Below are positions 13,696 through 23,436 of a stretch of DNA of 64,000 bases, piece by piece. Under the pieces are notes generated by a model that was not told the DNA's origin, did no database searches, and worked only from the letters and a program-made list of their open reading frames with translations. The stretch's first letter is position 1. Every line of letters starts with the position of its first letter. The DNA comes from RGIG4097 sp937885645 (GTDB lineage: Bacteria > Bacillota > Clostridia > Christensenellales > CAG-917). The stretch spans positions 1 through 64,000 of the forward strand of contig CALABJ010000020.1 of assembly GCA_937885645.1 (NCBI GenBank), given 5' to 3'. Position numbers and translations under genes: made by a program.

Positions 13696-14604
13696 ATGAG
13701 TAGATGTCCTATTTGTTTTGGTGATATGATTGAGCACCCTAACGGCAAGGGTGCATATTGCGATAAGTGTGGAGTTCATTACACCAGCGAGCAAATTGCA
13801 AGACTGGGGCTTGACAAAGCCCCCGAGTTTCCCGTGCAAACCTTGTACGTCAATCAAGGTGTTATCACTTCTTCTGCAAGAGGGCTTGTTGACGTCGTCA
13901 TCCCCGAAGGTGTGGTTGGAATCGGTGATAGATCTTTTTGGGGCGGAGAAATAAGGACTCTGGTGATCCCCGACACCGTCACAAAAATAGGGGCAAGTGC
14001 GTTCAGTGAATGCAGAAATCTTGAAAAGATTTATTTTGGCAGTGGGCTGAGAGAAGTCAATGACCGCGCCTTTGAGAATTGCTTTTCACTCAAAGAAATC
14101 CACATAAAAGACGTGGCGTCTTGGTGTAAGATATCTTTCAATAGGGGATACGGCCCGGGCAGTCACAGCACTTATCCTTTTACGGTGGTCAATGCAAAAC
14201 TGTTCATTGACGGCAAGGAAGTGAAACACTTGGTCATCCCCGAAATGACCACGATTGGCGATGGACAATTTGCAGGATGCAGCAGCATTGAAAAGGTGAC
14301 TTGTGGCATCGGAGTGTCATTCAAAGGATACAGTCAGTTTGAGTTTTGCGACAACTTGAAGGAGTTGCACTTTGAAGGAAGCCCTCGTGACGTCTCTGGT
14401 GTGTATCTCCCTGCATGTTGCAAAGTGACAAGCGCAAAGGAAGAACAAGCCAAAAACGCAAGTGAAATTATGAACAGCGCATCATCAAACGTGATGAAGA
14501 TAATAGAGGACCGCAAAGCAAAAGGCGTATGCGCTCATTGTGGTGGCAAATTTACTCTCATCACCAAAACCTGCAAATTCTGCGGAAAGAAAAAAGACTA
14601 TTGA
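13696..14604 (+). CDS. BspA-type leucine-rich-repeat protein flanked by zinc ribbons
   Basis: 302 residues from the ATG after ggaga; the upstream in-frame ATG overlaps the -35 box. Residues 4-25 form a CPIC/CDKC zinc ribbon. Residues 55-250 carry LRR_5 units of the form VVIPEGVVGIGDRSFWG, LVIPDTVTKIGASAF and HLVIPEMTTIGDGQF. The last 25 residues form a second ribbon (CAHC, CKFC). There is no signal peptide or membrane helix, so unlike most BspA-type proteins it should be cytoplasmic. A protein-binding scaffold is likely; no partner is evident. Confidence 0.83.
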   Translation: MSRCPICFGDMIEHPNGKGAYCDKCGVHYTSEQIARLGLDKAPEFPVQTLYVNQGVITSSARGLVDVVIPEGVVGIGDRSFWGGEIRTLVIPDTVTKIGASAFSECRNLEKIYFGSGLREVNDRAFENCFSLKEIHIKDVASWCKISFNRGYGPGSHSTYPFTVVNAKLFIDGKEVKHLVIPEMTTIGDGQFAGCSSIEKVTCGIGVSFKGYSQFEFCDNLKELHFEGSPRDVSGVYLPACCKVTSAKEEQAKNASEIMNSASSNVMKIIEDRKAKGVCAHCGGKFTLITKTCKFCGKKKDY

Positions 14605-14621
14605 TTCCACTTAAAAACAAA

Positions 14622-14652
14622 CAAAACCCACTCAAACGAGCGGGTTTTTTGT
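14622..14652 (+). terminator. Intrinsic terminator of the LRR gene
   Basis: The stem aacccactc/gagcgggtt has one A/C mismatch and a six-T tail. Confidence 0.85.
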
Positions 14653-14906
14653 TTGTCAAAAGCAATGGGATACAATGCTTATTTTTGTTGTGGGCGATGG
14701 TTTTTGTAAGGTTTTTGTAGGGGTGTGTGGAGTGGCGTAATAGGTTGTTCAACAAGTGTTGACTTTTTCAACAGGTGTACAAGTTCTTTTTGTTTTTTCA
14801 CAAAATATGAAACTTGTTCAGAATTTTCTTTTTTTAAAAAGAATCGGTTAGAATACCCGAAAAAAAATCCTTGCAAAAATCGACATTTTTTTATTTTTGT
14901 TTATTA
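14653..14906 (+). promoter_or_regulatory. AT-rich upstream region of the polysaccharide operon with shared motifs
   Basis: No gene is seen here. Two blocks recur upstream of the transporter operon: cggttagaataccc at 14845-14858 (compare tggttagaatgcc at 24771-24783), and ccttgcaaaaatcgaca at 14869-14885 (compare 24638-24653 and 24669-24683). Near 14745 there are caacaagtgt and caacaggtgt direct repeats. The blocks may bind a common regulator. Confidence 0.5.
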
Positions 14907-14935
14907 TTGACTTGATTTCACAAATTGATTATCAT
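14907..14935 (+). promoter_or_regulatory. Promoter of the polysaccharide operon
   Basis: TTGACT at 14907-14912, 17-base spacer, TATCAT at 14930-14935. This gives a leader of about 60 bases before pulA, ending in the ribosome-binding site aggagaag. Confidence 0.72.
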
Positions 14936-15001
14936 TGTCTAGGTTAAAATATTTTGGTGCGTTGCGTGTGTTTGCGCGTCGCGTACATTTAGAGGAGAAG
15001 T

Positions 15002-17701
15002 ATGAAAATTTGCAAAACTTTACTCATAACACTTTTGGCACTTATCCTTGTCATGGCGCTGTTTGCCTGCAACCCTGTGGACGATGATCCCGTTGTCCCT
15101 GATGGCGGAGATATCGGCGGAGGCACTGGCGACGGCGATGGTGACGGTGACGACGACGATGACGGCGGATTCACTGGTCCTGAATATGAGCTCCCCATGG
15201 AAGAAGGCATGAATCAAATCACCTTCTACATCAACTTCAAGGGCGACACCTCAGACTGCGATATGTGGATTTGGTGGGACGGCAAAGAAGGCAGTGGCTA
15301 TCTTATGCACCCCTGCGCATACGGAGCAAAAGTTGTGGTCAACGTGCCTGAAAGCATCACACAAGTTGGCTTCATAGTCCGCAAGGATTGTTCTGAGCCC
15401 GGTGGTAATGCATGGGGCAACGCAACAAAAGACGTAGAAGTGGACCGCTTTGCAGTGATTGAAGGAGATGAAACCTTTGTCTGGCTGAAGAGTGGCGACC
15501 AAAATCAATATATTTCCAGCGACGGAGGCAAAACTTTGGAAATCAGAAAGAGCTTTACAATGGCTGGCATGGTCAGCTTCAATCAAGTGAAATACACAAT
15601 CAATCCTCGCAAGAGAATTGAATCACTTGACCAAATCAAACTTTTCGATGGTGACAGAGAAATTGAAATCACCAGTCTTACTTCACTGAACAACTCAGTC
15701 ATCAGTGGTACGCTGACAGTGGCAGAAACCCTTGACCTCACAAAGACTTACGTTTTGGAGATTGAGGACTACGGTCAAAAGGCAGTTATGCCCACAGACA
15801 TCTTTGACAGCGAAGAATTCATCGAAAACTACACCTACGACGGCGACGACCTTGGCGCATACGTCCACGGCGACAGCACCGTTTTCAAACTTTGGGCACC
15901 CACCGCATCAAAGGTTGTCCTCAACCTTTTCACAGCAGGTGACGGCGGAGAAGCATTTAAGAAGATTGAAATGACAAAGGTTGACAAGGGCGTATGGGAG
16001 CACACCGAAGCAGGTGTTGGACATGGCACTTACTACACCTATTCAGTGACCACCGCAATGGGCACACAAGAAGCAGTTGACCCCTATGCAAAATCAGCAG
16101 GCGTCAACGGCAATCGTGGTATGGTGCTTGACTTTGACTTGACCGACCCCACAGGATTTGGTCTTGACACCTACGTCAACAGCATTGACAGCTACACGGA
16201 CGCAATCATCTGGGAAGTGCATGTGAGAGACTTCTCAAACAAGATTGCATCATCTCAATACAAAGGCAAATACATGGCCTTCACAGAAACAGGCCTCACC
16301 AACAGCCATGGCATTTCAGTGGGTGTGGACTATGTGAAGAATCTTGGTATCACTCACGTCCATTTGCTCCCCGTCTACGACTATCAAACAGTTGACGAAG
16401 CAAACCCCGACAGCGGATTCAACTGGGGCTACGATCCCAAAAACTACAACGTCCCCGAAGGCAGTTATTCAACAGACCCCTTCAACGGCGAAGTGAGAGT
16501 CAATGAATTCAAGCAAATGGTTATGGGCCTCCACAACCAAGGTCTTGGCGTGGTCATGGACGTTGTCTATAACCACACCTACGACGGCAACTCATCTTTG
16601 AACAAAATCGTGCCTTACTACTACTACCGCTACACCGCATCAGGTGAAAACTCAAACGGCAGTGGTTGTGGCAACGAAACCGCTTCAAACAGATATATGT
16701 TCTCCAAATTTATGGTGGACAGTGTCGTTTATTGGGCAACCGAATATCACGTTGACGGCTTCCGCTTCGACCTTATGGCACTTCATGATATCGCCACAAT
16801 GCAAAAGATTGAACAAGCACTCCACGCAATCAATCCCAATGCAATCATCTATGGCGAAGGTTGGACAGGCGGAACATCAGCCCTCAGCGGAAACAAGCAA
16901 GCAACCCAAGCAAACATCAAGCAAATCACCGTGTCTGACGGAGCAGCAGGTGGTGTGGCAGTGTTCAACGACGTCATCCGTGACGGCCTCAAGGGCAGTG
17001 TGTTTGAACACACTGGCAAGGGCTATATCAACGGCGCAGCAACCAGCATCAACCTTTCAAAGGTCAAGTTTAGCATCCGCGGTGGCACAGCACCTTCACC
17101 CAGTGGTTGGACGGTGAACAATGCTGCAATCATCAATTACGTGTCCGCTCACGACAACCATACTTTGTGGGATAAGCTTGAAATCTCTTGCCCCGAAAAC
17201 ACAGTGGAAGAAAGACTTGCTATGAACAGACTTGCCGCAGCAGTGGTTATGCTCTCACAAGGCACACCTTTCATGCAAGCAGGTGAAGAAATGCTCCGCA
17301 CAAAGGGTGGCGATGAAAACAGCTATAAGTCACCTGACTCAGTCAACAACATTGATTGGGAATCACTGACTCCCGACAGCGAAGCATACAAGATGTATCA
17401 ATACTATCAAGGCCTCATCGCAGTGAGAAAGGCAAGTGACACCCTTACAGCCAACGGCGGTGTTGAAATCACCTTCGTTGAGCTCCCCGGATATGCTTTG
17501 GCAGTGAAATTTGTTGGGGCAAACGGTGAAGAAATCGTTGCAGTCATCAACCCCACAAGCAGTGCAGTGTCATACAGTGTCGAAGGAGAGTACACCATCT
17601 ATGCAGAGGGTGACACCGCAAGTGCAACCGCTCTTGGCACTTTGACAGGGGACTTCAAGGTGGAAGCAAGGACAGTGACCATTCTTGTAAAGAATGCATG
17701 A
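15002..17701 (+). CDS. pulA: Type I pullulanase, surface lipoprotein
   Basis: 899 residues. A lipoprotein signal with lipobox LFAC (C23) is followed by an Asp/Gly-rich linker (24-58). A CBM41-like pullulanase starch-binding domain covers roughly 60-160. A CBM48-type domain and the GH13 barrel follow. The type I pullulanase motif NWGYDP is at 474-479, the nucleophile is D590 (FRFDLM) and the acid/base E619 (GEGW), and VSAHDNH is present. It hydrolyses alpha-1,6 bonds of pullulan, amylopectin and glycogen on the outer membrane face of the cell. It is first in a six-gene operon whose members are spaced by 30 bases or overlap. Confidence 0.95.
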   Translation: MKICKTLLITLLALILVMALFACNPVDDDPVVPDGGDIGGGTGDGDGDGDDDDDGGFTGPEYELPMEEGMNQITFYINFKGDTSDCDMWIWWDGKEGSGYLMHPCAYGAKVVVNVPESITQVGFIVRKDCSEPGGNAWGNATKDVEVDRFAVIEGDETFVWLKSGDQNQYISSDGGKTLEIRKSFTMAGMVSFNQVKYTINPRKRIESLDQIKLFDGDREIEITSLTSLNNSVISGTLTVAETLDLTKTYVLEIEDYGQKAVMPTDIFDSEEFIENYTYDGDDLGAYVHGDSTVFKLWAPTASKVVLNLFTAGDGGEAFKKIEMTKVDKGVWEHTEAGVGHGTYYTYSVTTAMGTQEAVDPYAKSAGVNGNRGMVLDFDLTDPTGFGLDTYVNSIDSYTDAIIWEVHVRDFSNKIASSQYKGKYMAFTETGLTNSHGISVGVDYVKNLGITHVHLLPVYDYQTVDEANPDSGFNWGYDPKNYNVPEGSYSTDPFNGEVRVNEFKQMVMGLHNQGLGVVMDVVYNHTYDGNSSLNKIVPYYYYRYTASGENSNGSGCGNETASNRYMFSKFMVDSVVYWATEYHVDGFRFDLMALHDIATMQKIEQALHAINPNAIIYGEGWTGGTSALSGNKQATQANIKQITVSDGAAGGVAVFNDVIRDGLKGSVFEHTGKGYINGAATSINLSKVKFSIRGGTAPSPSGWTVNNAAIINYVSAHDNHTLWDKLEISCPENTVEERLAMNRLAAAVVMLSQGTPFMQAGEEMLRTKGGDENSYKSPDSVNNIDWESLTPDSEAYKMYQYYQGLIAVRKASDTLTANGGVEITFVELPGYALAVKFVGANGEEIVAVINPTSSAVSYSVEGEYTIYAEGDTASATALGTLTGDFKVEARTVTILVKNA

Positions 17702-17731
17702 TAAAATTCAACCAATATAATTGAGGAAATT

Positions 17732-19756
17732 ATGAGAAAAATCAAACTTATTGCAACAATATTTTGTTTGGCTTTGTGCGTGGCTCTCGTGGTGACGGCT
17801 TGCAACCCCACTGACGATGGCCCCACCGTGCCAACTCAGGATGCATGGATCCCCAACACAAGCACAACAACCACGTCTGACACTTTGTACGTCCAAAAGG
17901 TTGAAAATATGCCCAGTGACTTCATCTTGGGCATGGACGCATCCGCAGTGCCTGCTCTTGAAGACGCAGGTGTGAAGTACTATGACTTTGACGGCAAGGA
18001 AACAGACGTTTACACAGTGCTTCGCATGAACGGAATCAACTATATCCGTGTGAGAGTATGGAACGATCCTTTTGACAGCGAAGGCAGAGGATACGGCGGC
18101 GGAAACTGCGACATCAACACCGCAGTTGAAATCGGCAAGCGTGCAACAGCCAACGGTATGAAACTCCTTGTCAACTTCCATTACAGCGACTTCTGGGCAG
18201 ACCCTGCAAAGCAAATGGTCCCCAAAGCATGGGCAGAAATGGACATTGAAACAAAGGCACAAGCCCTTTATGAATACACCCGTGATTGCCTCCAACTTTT
18301 GAAGGACAACAGCGTTGATGTGGGCATGGTGCAAGTTGGCAACGAAACCAACGGCGCAATGGCAGGGGAAAAGATTTGGATGAATATCATCCACTATCTC
18401 ATGAAAGCAGGCTCAAAGGCATGCAGAGAAGTCTTCCCCACAGCACTTGTGGCAGTTCACTTTGCAAACCCCGAGAAAGTGACCAATTACAAGGATTATG
18501 CTTACAAGTTGGACTATTATGACCTTGATTACGACGTGTTTGCATCTTCATACTATCCTTATTGGCACGGCACTCTTGAAAACCTTTCATCACTTCTCAG
18601 TGAGATTGCAACCACCTATGACAAGAAAGTTATGGTGGCAGAAGTGTCCTATGCATACACCGACCAAGACACTGACTTTTACGGCAACACCATCGGCGCT
18701 GGTGGCACTGATGTGAAAAACTATCCTTTGACAGTGCAAGGTCAAGCCAACTGCGTGAGAGACGTTGTGGACTGTATAGTCAACGACACCGTAAACGGCA
18801 TTGGCGTCTTCTACTGGGAAGGCACTTGGATTTCAGTGGGCACATCAAGCTATGAGGAGAACAAAGTTCTCTGGGAAGAATATGGCACAGGCTGGGCAAC
18901 CTCCTATGCAAGATATTACGATCCCAAAGATGCAGGTCTCTATTACGGCGGATGCGCTGTTGACAACCAAGCATTCTTTGATGCCAACGGCAAACCCCTT
19001 GAATCATTGAAGGTTTGGGGACTTCTTTCAACAGGCAACGTGGTAGACTTAAGACCCGACGCCATTGAAGACACCACCATCATCTGCGACCTCAACGGCA
19101 CACTCGTCCTTCCTGAAAAGGTCAACGCAGTGATGAACGACAACTCAAAGCAAGCAGTTGACGTCACTTGGCACAACGTTGACTACGATGCAATGTACTC
19201 AGGTGGTGTCAAAAAGTACGACATCGTGGGAACTGCAGACGGCATGACTGCACACTGCTACGTGTCTATGGTGGAATTCAACTTCCTCACCAACTACAGC
19301 TTTGAAGACGATTTGACTGGCACAGGCTGGACAGTTGAGGCAAAGACTGACATTGATGAGCTCTATGTTGAAAACAAGGTGACCGACTCCCTCACAGGCA
19401 ACAATCATTATCACTACTGGGCAACTACGGGTGTGACAGTCGAATTCAACCTTGAACAAGAAGTGACCAACCTTGAAACAGGCAAATATAAATACTCCAT
19501 TTCAATTATGGGTGGAGATAGCGGTGTTTACAACACCTACGCATACGTAAAAATCAACGGAGAAGTGGTTGCAACATCACCCCTTGAAATCACCAGCTAC
19601 GGCTCATGGGATACCACCACAATTTTGGACATCGACTACACCGAAGGTGACACCCTTGTGGTTGGCATCTACGTCTATTGTGAAGGCAGTGGCAACGGAG
19701 CATGGGGCAAGATTGACGACGCACTCCTCAATTCAATGACCTCAGACGGAGAATAA
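17732..19756 (+). CDS. GH53 endo-beta-1,4-galactanase, surface lipoprotein
   Basis: 674 residues. The lipobox VTAC (C24) is followed by a short linker. The GH53 barrel (about 60-400) has acid/base E205 (QVGNETN) and nucleophile E304 (VAEVSY) with the family motif HYSDFWADPAKQ. Residues 420-500 resemble a bacterial Ig-like (Big_4) domain. Residues 505-670 look like a CBM61-type galactan-binding domain (NYSFEDDLTGTGW to the closing KIDDALL). It cuts beta-1,4-galactan from pectic arabinogalactan side chains. Finding it between two alpha-glucan enzymes is unusual. gagg serves as ribosome-binding site. Confidence 0.94.
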   Translation: MRKIKLIATIFCLALCVALVVTACNPTDDGPTVPTQDAWIPNTSTTTTSDTLYVQKVENMPSDFILGMDASAVPALEDAGVKYYDFDGKETDVYTVLRMNGINYIRVRVWNDPFDSEGRGYGGGNCDINTAVEIGKRATANGMKLLVNFHYSDFWADPAKQMVPKAWAEMDIETKAQALYEYTRDCLQLLKDNSVDVGMVQVGNETNGAMAGEKIWMNIIHYLMKAGSKACREVFPTALVAVHFANPEKVTNYKDYAYKLDYYDLDYDVFASSYYPYWHGTLENLSSLLSEIATTYDKKVMVAEVSYAYTDQDTDFYGNTIGAGGTDVKNYPLTVQGQANCVRDVVDCIVNDTVNGIGVFYWEGTWISVGTSSYEENKVLWEEYGTGWATSYARYYDPKDAGLYYGGCAVDNQAFFDANGKPLESLKVWGLLSTGNVVDLRPDAIEDTTIICDLNGTLVLPEKVNAVMNDNSKQAVDVTWHNVDYDAMYSGGVKKYDIVGTADGMTAHCYVSMVEFNFLTNYSFEDDLTGTGWTVEAKTDIDELYVENKVTDSLTGNNHYHYWATTGVTVEFNLEQEVTNLETGKYKYSISIMGGDSGVYNTYAYVKINGEVVATSPLEITSYGSWDTTTILDIDYTEGDTLVVGIYVYCEGSGNGAWGKIDDALLNSMTSDGE

Positions 19757-19757
19757 T

Positions 19758-21383
19758 ATGAAAATCATCAGCACCGCTCTTGTGATGCTCGTCATCTTAG
19801 GCGCACTCATGGGTTTTGTCGCTTGCGACAAACCCGACACGCCTGACGTGCCTCAAGAGCCTCACGTTCCTATGGCAGACCCCATCGACGACAACTATCG
19901 CGTGTTTTATGAAATCTTTGTTGGATCCTTTTCAGATTCCAACGGAGACGGCACAGGCGACATTAGAGGCATAATCAACCGCTTTGACTACCTCAACGAC
20001 GGGGATATTGCCGACGACGACAGCCTTGGTGTGCAGGGCATTTGGCTCACACCCATCTACGTGTCAAACACCTATCACAAATACGATGCAATCGACTATT
20101 ACACCATTGACCCTAAGTTTGGCAAGATGGAGGACCTTGAAGAGTTGATTGCTCTTTGCCATGAAAGAAACGTCAAACTCATTTTGGACTTGCCCATCAA
20201 CCATACTTCAACCTCACACGGCTGGTTTAAGAAGTTTGTGCAAGCCCATCAACAAGGTGACGTAGAAAACGAATACTACGAGTATTATAGTTATGGCACT
20301 GCCGCTGACTTCGTGGGAAAGACCTACAACTCAATTTCCGGTTGCACTGGTGAGTTTTATGAATGCAACTTTGACAGCGGTATGCCTGAACTGAATTTTG
20401 ACAATCCCGATGTCAGACAAGCAGTCCTTGACGTGGCAAAATTCTATCTTGACCTTGGGGTTGACGGATTCCGTTTTGATGCAATCAAATATATCTATTT
20501 CAACGATACACAAAAATCAGTAGATTTTTGGAAGTGGTATATGGGTGAACTGACCGCCTACAAAGAAGATATCTATTGTGTTGGCGAGTGCTGGTCTGCC
20601 GATGCTGAAACTTTGAGATACGTTGAAGCCCTCAACTGCTTCAACTTCCAACTGGCATCATCTGGTGTTGAAGGATATATTGCAAGAGCGGCAAAGGGCA
20701 AGGGTTTGTCCTCATACACAAACTATCTTGCTTCTTATCAACAAAGTGTCCTCAACAGCAACCCTAACGGCATGGTTATGTCCTTCCTTTCAAACCACGA
20801 CAATGACAGAATCGCAGGGGCATTGACTCTTTCATCAGGTCTTGCATATATGGGCGCAAACCTCAACATCCTCACCCCCGGCTCACCCTTCATCTACTAC
20901 GGTGAAGAAATCGGCATGAAAGGGACAAGAGGTGGTGCAAACACCGACGCAAACAGACGCCTTGCAATGCTTTGGGGAGATGACGACAAGGTGCGCAATC
21001 CTATCGGCACAACCTATTCAAGCAAATATCAAACCAACGGCAGTGTCGTTGACCACTTGAACAATCCTACAAGCCTTCTCAACCACTACGAGCGCCTCAT
21101 CAACGTCCGCGCAAAATATCCTGCAATCGCAAGAGGCACCTACACCGCACTGACTTACAGCAACAGCAACTTTGGCGGTTTCAAAGTGGAATACAACGGC
21201 ACAACCATCGGCATTTTCCACAACACCTCCACAGAGCCTATAACCATTGATTTGGCATCTGCAACACAAGGTGGAGTGAACTTTACCACCCTTTTTGAAA
21301 CCTTGGGATTCGGCTTTAACAACGCAACTCTCAACGGCACAACTCTCACCATCCCCGCACTGTCAAGCGTCATCGTGGGCTAG
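19758..21383 (+). CDS. GH13 alpha-amylase, surface lipoprotein
   Basis: 541 residues starting two bases after the GH53 stop. The lipobox FVAC (C23) is followed by a proline-rich tether. The barrel has nucleophile D241 (FRFDAIKY), acid/base E277 (GECWS) and D348 (NHDND). The DSNGDGTGDI calcium-site loop near the N-terminus matches secreted alpha-amylases of the oligosaccharide-producing type. A C-terminal all-beta domain closes the protein. It should cut internal alpha-1,4 bonds of starch on the cell surface, supplying the malto-oligosaccharide transporter downstream. Confidence 0.93.
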   Translation: MKIISTALVMLVILGALMGFVACDKPDTPDVPQEPHVPMADPIDDNYRVFYEIFVGSFSDSNGDGTGDIRGIINRFDYLNDGDIADDDSLGVQGIWLTPIYVSNTYHKYDAIDYYTIDPKFGKMEDLEELIALCHERNVKLILDLPINHTSTSHGWFKKFVQAHQQGDVENEYYEYYSYGTAADFVGKTYNSISGCTGEFYECNFDSGMPELNFDNPDVRQAVLDVAKFYLDLGVDGFRFDAIKYIYFNDTQKSVDFWKWYMGELTAYKEDIYCVGECWSADAETLRYVEALNCFNFQLASSGVEGYIARAAKGKGLSSYTNYLASYQQSVLNSNPNGMVMSFLSNHDNDRIAGALTLSSGLAYMGANLNILTPGSPFIYYGEEIGMKGTRGGANTDANRRLAMLWGDDDKVRNPIGTTYSSKYQTNGSVVDHLNNPTSLLNHYERLINVRAKYPAIARGTYTALTYSNSNFGGFKVEYNGTTIGIFHNTSTEPITIDLASATQGGVNFTTLFETLGFGFNNATLNGTTLTIPALSSVIVG

Positions 21384-21397
21384 TGAAAGGAGAAAAT

Positions 21398-23203
21398 ATG
21401 AACAATAAATTTATTGTAAACATAATACACCGTCCTGAACTTTCCCCCGAATATGCCGAAAGAGCATTGGGCGGAAAAAAGGACGTCAAGGATGAATCCC
21501 TTGAAATATTCAAATTTCAACAGGACACAGCCCATAAATATGGGCTGAAAACCACAATCCAAATCACCTACGCATCACTGTTTTCAGACGTCATCATTGA
21601 CATGGCAAAGGCGGATCACGACAAGTATGGTGATGAAATCGCACTGTCCCTCCTTGGACTCCCTTGCAAGGAATTCAAGGACAAATATCACACAGAAGAT
21701 TTCTGCATTTGGATGTTTGACAAAAAGCAAAAGGAAGAAATCGTAGACGACGTCTTTGGCAAATTCTACGAAAAATTCGGTTTTTATCCCGAGTCAACGG
21801 GCAGTTATTTCCTTGATGCCTACACAATCAACTACATCAAGGCAAAATATCCCTCAGTGAAGTGCGCAGTTGCCACTTGCTGGGAGGAGGGCCCCAAGGC
21901 ATATCACACCTGCAACAACTCTTGGTACACCTTTATGGACGGCGGTCCTTGGAATCCTTGGATTCCCTCAAAGGTCAACTCCCATTGTCCTGCATCTTGC
22001 GAAGACGATGACAGCGGAATTGTGGCAATACCTCACTTGTCTCGTGACCTTATGGCGTGTTTCGACGGCAACGGCTCAAACTTTGGCACACACCCTCAAA
22101 ACGTCCTGAGAGGTATGATTTATTACGATGATAATGGTATGGTGGAATATCCTTATCTTTATAACCTTGTTGACCAATACAAGCACCTTGCCAAATATAA
22201 CGACGGCTACGCCTACAATATGATGTTTGTGGGCCCCGGCTGGCTCAACAAAATGGGCAGATGGGAAGCCCCCTATGAACTTCTTGCCAAGTCCTATGAC
22301 GATGGAATGAAATACTACGGCAAGTTGAAGGAGAAGGGTGAACTGATTGATATGACCATGAGTGAGTTTGCTTCCTTCTACCGCACCACCCACCCCGACT
22401 ATAAGAGAGCAGAATGCGCCCTTTGGAAGGATATTCTTTATGGAAGCAACAAACAATACTTCTGGTATGCAGACCCTGCAATGCGTACATGTCTTGACTT
22501 CAATCAAGGCGGTGCAATGATAGATCTGCGCCCCTACGTTGCAAGAATCCCTCAAGAAACAGGCATCGGCACGGACAATGTCTACGACGCGTCATATCCT
22601 TATCTTATCCAAATCAACTATCGTGCAGGCTATTTCACTCACTATGCAGGTGCAGGCACAATCAAGTCCTGCAAGGTGAAATATCACGGAGAAGAGGCGG
22701 ACCTCTGCCTCACCCGCACCATGGCAAAATATGAAAAAATTGAGGGCGGAGTGAAGATTGTTGTCAACCCTGTCACCGTAGTCCTTGACGGCAAAGAGAT
22801 TGAAATTCAATCAATTTTCACCTTCTTAGAAGGTGAAGGCAAGATTGTTGCGGAAAGAATTTTGCTCACTGATATGGACGGAGAAGAGGTCACTTTCACC
22901 GAGTATTTCACTGGTGGCTTTGGCACAACCGAATATCAAGCGGATATGACCGCATTGACACTGGGCGTTGACCACAAGGAAATGAACTTTGAATATCACG
23001 GCAGAAAGATTGTTGGAGAAAACGCAAAGGTAGCCTACGTCAAAATCCCTGCAGTCAACACCATCGTTGAAATGGGCGGAGACAACGACACCGCAATGGT
23101 TGAAGAGGGCATAGCCTTCTCACCTGTCTATCACCTTGCTCTCAGCAAAACCATCACAAAAGGAGGAGTGAAAACATGGCTCAATCTAAGAAAGGCAAAC
23201 TGA
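21398..23203 (+). CDS. Unknown 601-residue protein of the glycan operon (candidate carbohydrate enzyme)
   Basis: The ATG at 21398 follows aaggag; a GTG 15 bases earlier precedes that site and is unlikely. There is no signal peptide, so the protein is cytoplasmic. Residues 1-330 look like an alpha/beta barrel: IIHRPELS, TIQITYASLF, a GSYFLDAYTI strand, tryptophan-rich WNPWIPS and acidic ECALWKDILY. Residues 370-600 are beta-rich with FTEYFTGGFG. The layout is reminiscent of the DUF3863/DUF3864 pair or of GH57/NodB-like barrels, but I cannot confirm either. Its position between a secreted amylase and a cytoplasmic GH53 suggests oligosaccharide processing. Confidence 0.8.
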   Translation: MNNKFIVNIIHRPELSPEYAERALGGKKDVKDESLEIFKFQQDTAHKYGLKTTIQITYASLFSDVIIDMAKADHDKYGDEIALSLLGLPCKEFKDKYHTEDFCIWMFDKKQKEEIVDDVFGKFYEKFGFYPESTGSYFLDAYTINYIKAKYPSVKCAVATCWEEGPKAYHTCNNSWYTFMDGGPWNPWIPSKVNSHCPASCEDDDSGIVAIPHLSRDLMACFDGNGSNFGTHPQNVLRGMIYYDDNGMVEYPYLYNLVDQYKHLAKYNDGYAYNMMFVGPGWLNKMGRWEAPYELLAKSYDDGMKYYGKLKEKGELIDMTMSEFASFYRTTHPDYKRAECALWKDILYGSNKQYFWYADPAMRTCLDFNQGGAMIDLRPYVARIPQETGIGTDNVYDASYPYLIQINYRAGYFTHYAGAGTIKSCKVKYHGEEADLCLTRTMAKYEKIEGGVKIVVNPVTVVLDGKEIEIQSIFTFLEGEGKIVAERILLTDMDGEEVTFTEYFTGGFGTTEYQADMTALTLGVDHKEMNFEYHGRKIVGENAKVAYVKIPAVNTIVEMGGDNDTAMVEEGIAFSPVYHLALSKTITKGGVKTWLNLRKAN

Positions 23204-23436
23204 ATTTCCGTTGTCCGTCCTGCTTTATGCGCGACATAGACATTGATATGTTTTACGACGAAGAAAAGAAAGAGTATTACTGCCTGCGCTGTGGTTTCAC
23301 CGGCAAGGAAGAGGACGTAGAACGCCTCAACGAAACCGCAAGATATCGCTATCGCGCAATGAAACTCCGTGTGGTGGACTTTGGTGAGGACAACGAGCCT
23401 ATCACCTTCGAGCCCCACAAAAGAGGTGAACAATGA
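23176..23436 (+). CDS. Small zinc-ribbon protein in the glycan operon
   Basis: 86 residues. CPSC (residues 13-16) and CLRC form a zinc ribbon in the first 40 residues, then an acidic helix and a short C-terminal tail. It starts 28 bases inside the preceding gene, with aaaggagg as ribosome-binding site, and overlaps the next gene by ATGA. The tight coupling on both sides says it is expressed with the operon. No family with known function is recognised; it could be an adaptor or nucleic-acid-binding protein. Confidence 0.75.
   Translation: MAQSKKGKLNFRCPSCFMRDIDIDMFYDEEKKEYYCLRCGFTGKEEDVERLNETARYRYRAMKLRVVDFGEDNEPITFEPHKRGEQ

Noticed and set aside
21383..21397. GTG start for the 601-residue protein
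   Set aside because: The ribosome-binding site aaggag lies between the GTG and the ATG at 21398, which fixes the later start.
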